Position numbers and translations under genes: made by a program. Of a stretch of DNA of 64,000 nucleotides, positions 62,587 to 64,000 are shown in pieces. The notes beneath the pieces are model-generated. The model had not been told where the DNA came from. It made no database searches and saw only the letters and a list, made by a program, of their open reading frames with translations. This stretch comes from Soonwooa sp032078105 (GTDB lineage: Bacteria > Bacteroidota > Bacteroidia > Flavobacteriales > Weeksellaceae), in assembly GCA_046269235.1 (NCBI GenBank), contig JBJZOS010000001.1, positions 597,655-661,654 of the forward strand, read 5' to 3'. Numbering within the stretch: position 1 is the stretch's first letter; every line of letters starts with the position of its first letter.

Positions 62587-63633
62587 TTAAATTATTTTTT
62601 TTAACTGCTTTTGGAGTATTGGTTCGAGATATTTTGCAACGATGTAAGCTATAGCTATAATAAAAAGTGACGACAAAATAGGCAACAAAAAATAGGGTAT
62701 TTGTGGCAAGTACTTATGAATTTTAATGATAGATGCAATTAGCATATTCTCGTGTAACAGATATAAAGGATAACTTATAAAGCCAATAAATGTAAAAAAT
62801 CTTGTACAAAATATGGCGCCGAACTTCTCCCAAAATAGTGCAGCAAAAAAGACCAAATTAACTACAATTAAATAGATTAATAATGTCAAATCTTGGAATT
62901 TATAAGCATAAAATAGCGAGCATAGTACCGTAAAGATGATAGCCAATAGCGTCTTTTTATCAGGTTTTTGATAATACATATAAGTTAATGCACCCGCGAC
63001 GAACCATCCAAAATGTATGAAAGATCCAATATACGTTTTCAGTAATCCAGATTCGTGGATAAGATTGTGGAATATAAAAATTTGCAAAATGCAGGCTGAC
63101 AAATACAAAAGAAAGATGCCTAACAAGGCTATATTCCTGTTAAACATAAAGTATAACGCACCAAAAATGATGTAGAATTTAACTTCGACATATAAGGACC
63201 AAAATGACAATTCTAAAACAGGAAAATCTGTTTTGAAAATCATTTCCAAAATACCATTGTTAATAAAGGTAATCCCTGGCAAAAGCGATTTTAGCTCAGG
63301 AATTCCGAAAGGCCTTTCATAGAAAAAATTTGCGGTTAAATACACAAGTAGACTACAAATTAACATACTCGGAAAAAGTCTAACCCATCTATTTTTCAAA
63401 AACTTCCAATAGTTTGTCGTCTTTTCAACGGACATCAAAATCACAAAGCCCGATATCAAAAAAAATAATTGAACCCCAAGACTTCCGTATTTGAACAGGA
63501 TAATCTCCGAAAATTGCCTGTTATAAGGATAGTACGCGCTCCACACCGAGTAACCATGGAATAATAGTACCAGCAGAATTGCTAAACCTCTTAGCCCATC
63601 AAGAACTAAAATACGTTTTTTACTTGCAGCCAT
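62587..63633 (-). CDS. Acyltransferase family 3 (OafA-like) membrane protein
   Basis: The 348-residue protein has about ten membrane helices and the family N-terminus RILVLDGLRGLAILLVLLFHGY with the conserved His, then QLFFLISGFVILMS and KNRWVRLFPSML (the R-x10-R-type motif). These enzymes O-acylate surface sugars or exported polymers. It is clearly distinct in sequence from the other acyltransferase at 1115. The target cannot be told; no glycan cluster is nearby. Confidence 0.88.
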   Translation of the reverse strand: MAASKKRILVLDGLRGLAILLVLLFHGYSVWSAYYPYNRQFSEIILFKYGSLGVQLFFLISGFVILMSVEKTTNYWKFLKNRWVRLFPSMLICSLLVYLTANFFYERPFGIPELKSLLPGITFINNGILEMIFKTDFPVLELSFWSLYVEVKFYIIFGALYFMFNRNIALLGIFLLYLSACILQIFIFHNLIHESGLLKTYIGSFIHFGWFVAGALTYMYYQKPDKKTLLAIIFTVLCSLFYAYKFQDLTLLIYLIVVNLVFFAALFWEKFGAIFCTRFFTFIGFISYPLYLLHENMLIASIIKIHKYLPQIPYFLLPILSSLFIIAIAYIVAKYLEPILQKQLKKII

Positions 63634-64000
63634 ATTTTTTTCGTGTAAAGAACAATTTGCAATTTGTTATTGTGTTTTTAATAATGTCAAACGCAAATTT
63701 AGTTTATTTTAAAAAAGAAAAATCTATTGTTTTTTATAAAGATAAAATCAGCGAAAGTTTAATTTGTAATTTCATCGAAACGCTTTTTTTGGTAGCTTTT
63801 CTCGCTATCCGCTATATCTTTATGTGCGCCGCTCGGCCGACTCCGCTACGCTCCGTCGCCTCACGCCGCCCCAAAGGATGCCGCTGCTATGGTAAGTTTG
63901 CATTAGGATAATTAAGGAAGTAAATTAGTTGATAATATTAACTAGAAAGAAAAACAGCAGGAGTAAGGCAGACGTTTCGTTGATACTTAAGATATCGCCC
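63634..64000. other. Right-edge intergenic region with a GC-rich patch
   Basis: I see no supported gene in this stretch. A patch at about 63815-63890 is much richer in G and C than the rest of the window, with repeated CGCT/CCGC phrases (CCGCTCGGCCGACTCCGC-like). It may be an intergenic repeat or the start of a gene outside the window. The upstream part contains AT-rich sequence and probably the promoter of the acyltransferase. Confidence 0.35.

Overview
The window looks like the chromosome of a Bacteroidota bacterium of the Flavobacteriia, most like Chryseobacterium and its relatives. This rests on AT-rich DNA, type IX secretion sorting domains, promoters with the Bacteroidota -7 element TAnnTTTG, a probable DUF6705 lipoprotein, a BT0820-type HAD phosphatase and family-typical versions of Era, GpmI, Map and DapD. 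The genus is an inference.

Left flank (1-13.5 kb): a partial gene, an alpha/beta hydrolase broken just before its catalytic histidine, an acyltransferase, nrnA, era, a DoxX protein, a 50-residue membrane protein and a two-gene lysine catabolism unit (aminoadipate-semialdehyde dehydrogenase plus lysine 6-aminotransferase). Then comes a large T9SS type-B surface protein gene broken by three in-frame stops and two C-run indels that compensate each other.

Integrated element (about 13.54-34.17 kb): an integrative mobilizable element sits in the 3' half of a tRNA-Ala(GGC) gene. A 43-bp imperfect direct repeat marks its ends. The displaced original tRNA 3' end lies at 13498-13540 beside a tyrosine integrase, and the complete but chimeric tRNA lies at 34130-34203. 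The right arm holds an excisionase-like HTH protein, a VapE-like ATPase, a cluster of TTACCT repeats, a Toprim protein, a candidate oriT, MobC and a relaxase. The cargo is a likely defence island. It has an MmeI-like N6-adenine methyltransferase with no evident nuclease motif, an HNH protein, an AlbA_2/Schlafen-type protein, an SF2 helicase with an ASCH-like N-terminal domain, a GIY-YIG nuclease and a small acidic protein, all on the minus strand. A separate 929-residue PIN-domain protein lies next to the integrase. A long rod-shaped RNA-like structure (about 27889-28057) lies between the methyltransferase gene and an orphan gene reading the other way.

Right flank (34.2-64 kb): mostly housekeeping genes. 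These include an NlpC/P60 lipoprotein, dapD with a long structured leader, two glycosyltransferases, a YggS-type PLP protein, a GNAT-nitrilase fusion, a MATE exporter, a sigma-54 response regulator without a DNA-binding domain, a secreted M28 peptidase, tag, a nucleoside phosphorylase, a SUI1-like factor, gpmI, an acyl-ACP desaturase, map and a tripartite RND efflux operon. Broken genes recur here (a leucine-rich repeat protein, a secreted protein, a membrane protein), while every gene I recognise inside the element is intact.

The best candidate for an undescribed system is the element's methyltransferase / HNH / AlbA_2 / ASCH-helicase / GIY-YIG cargo together with the neighbouring structured RNA. 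Function is inferred from domains and gene order only. No database search was possible.
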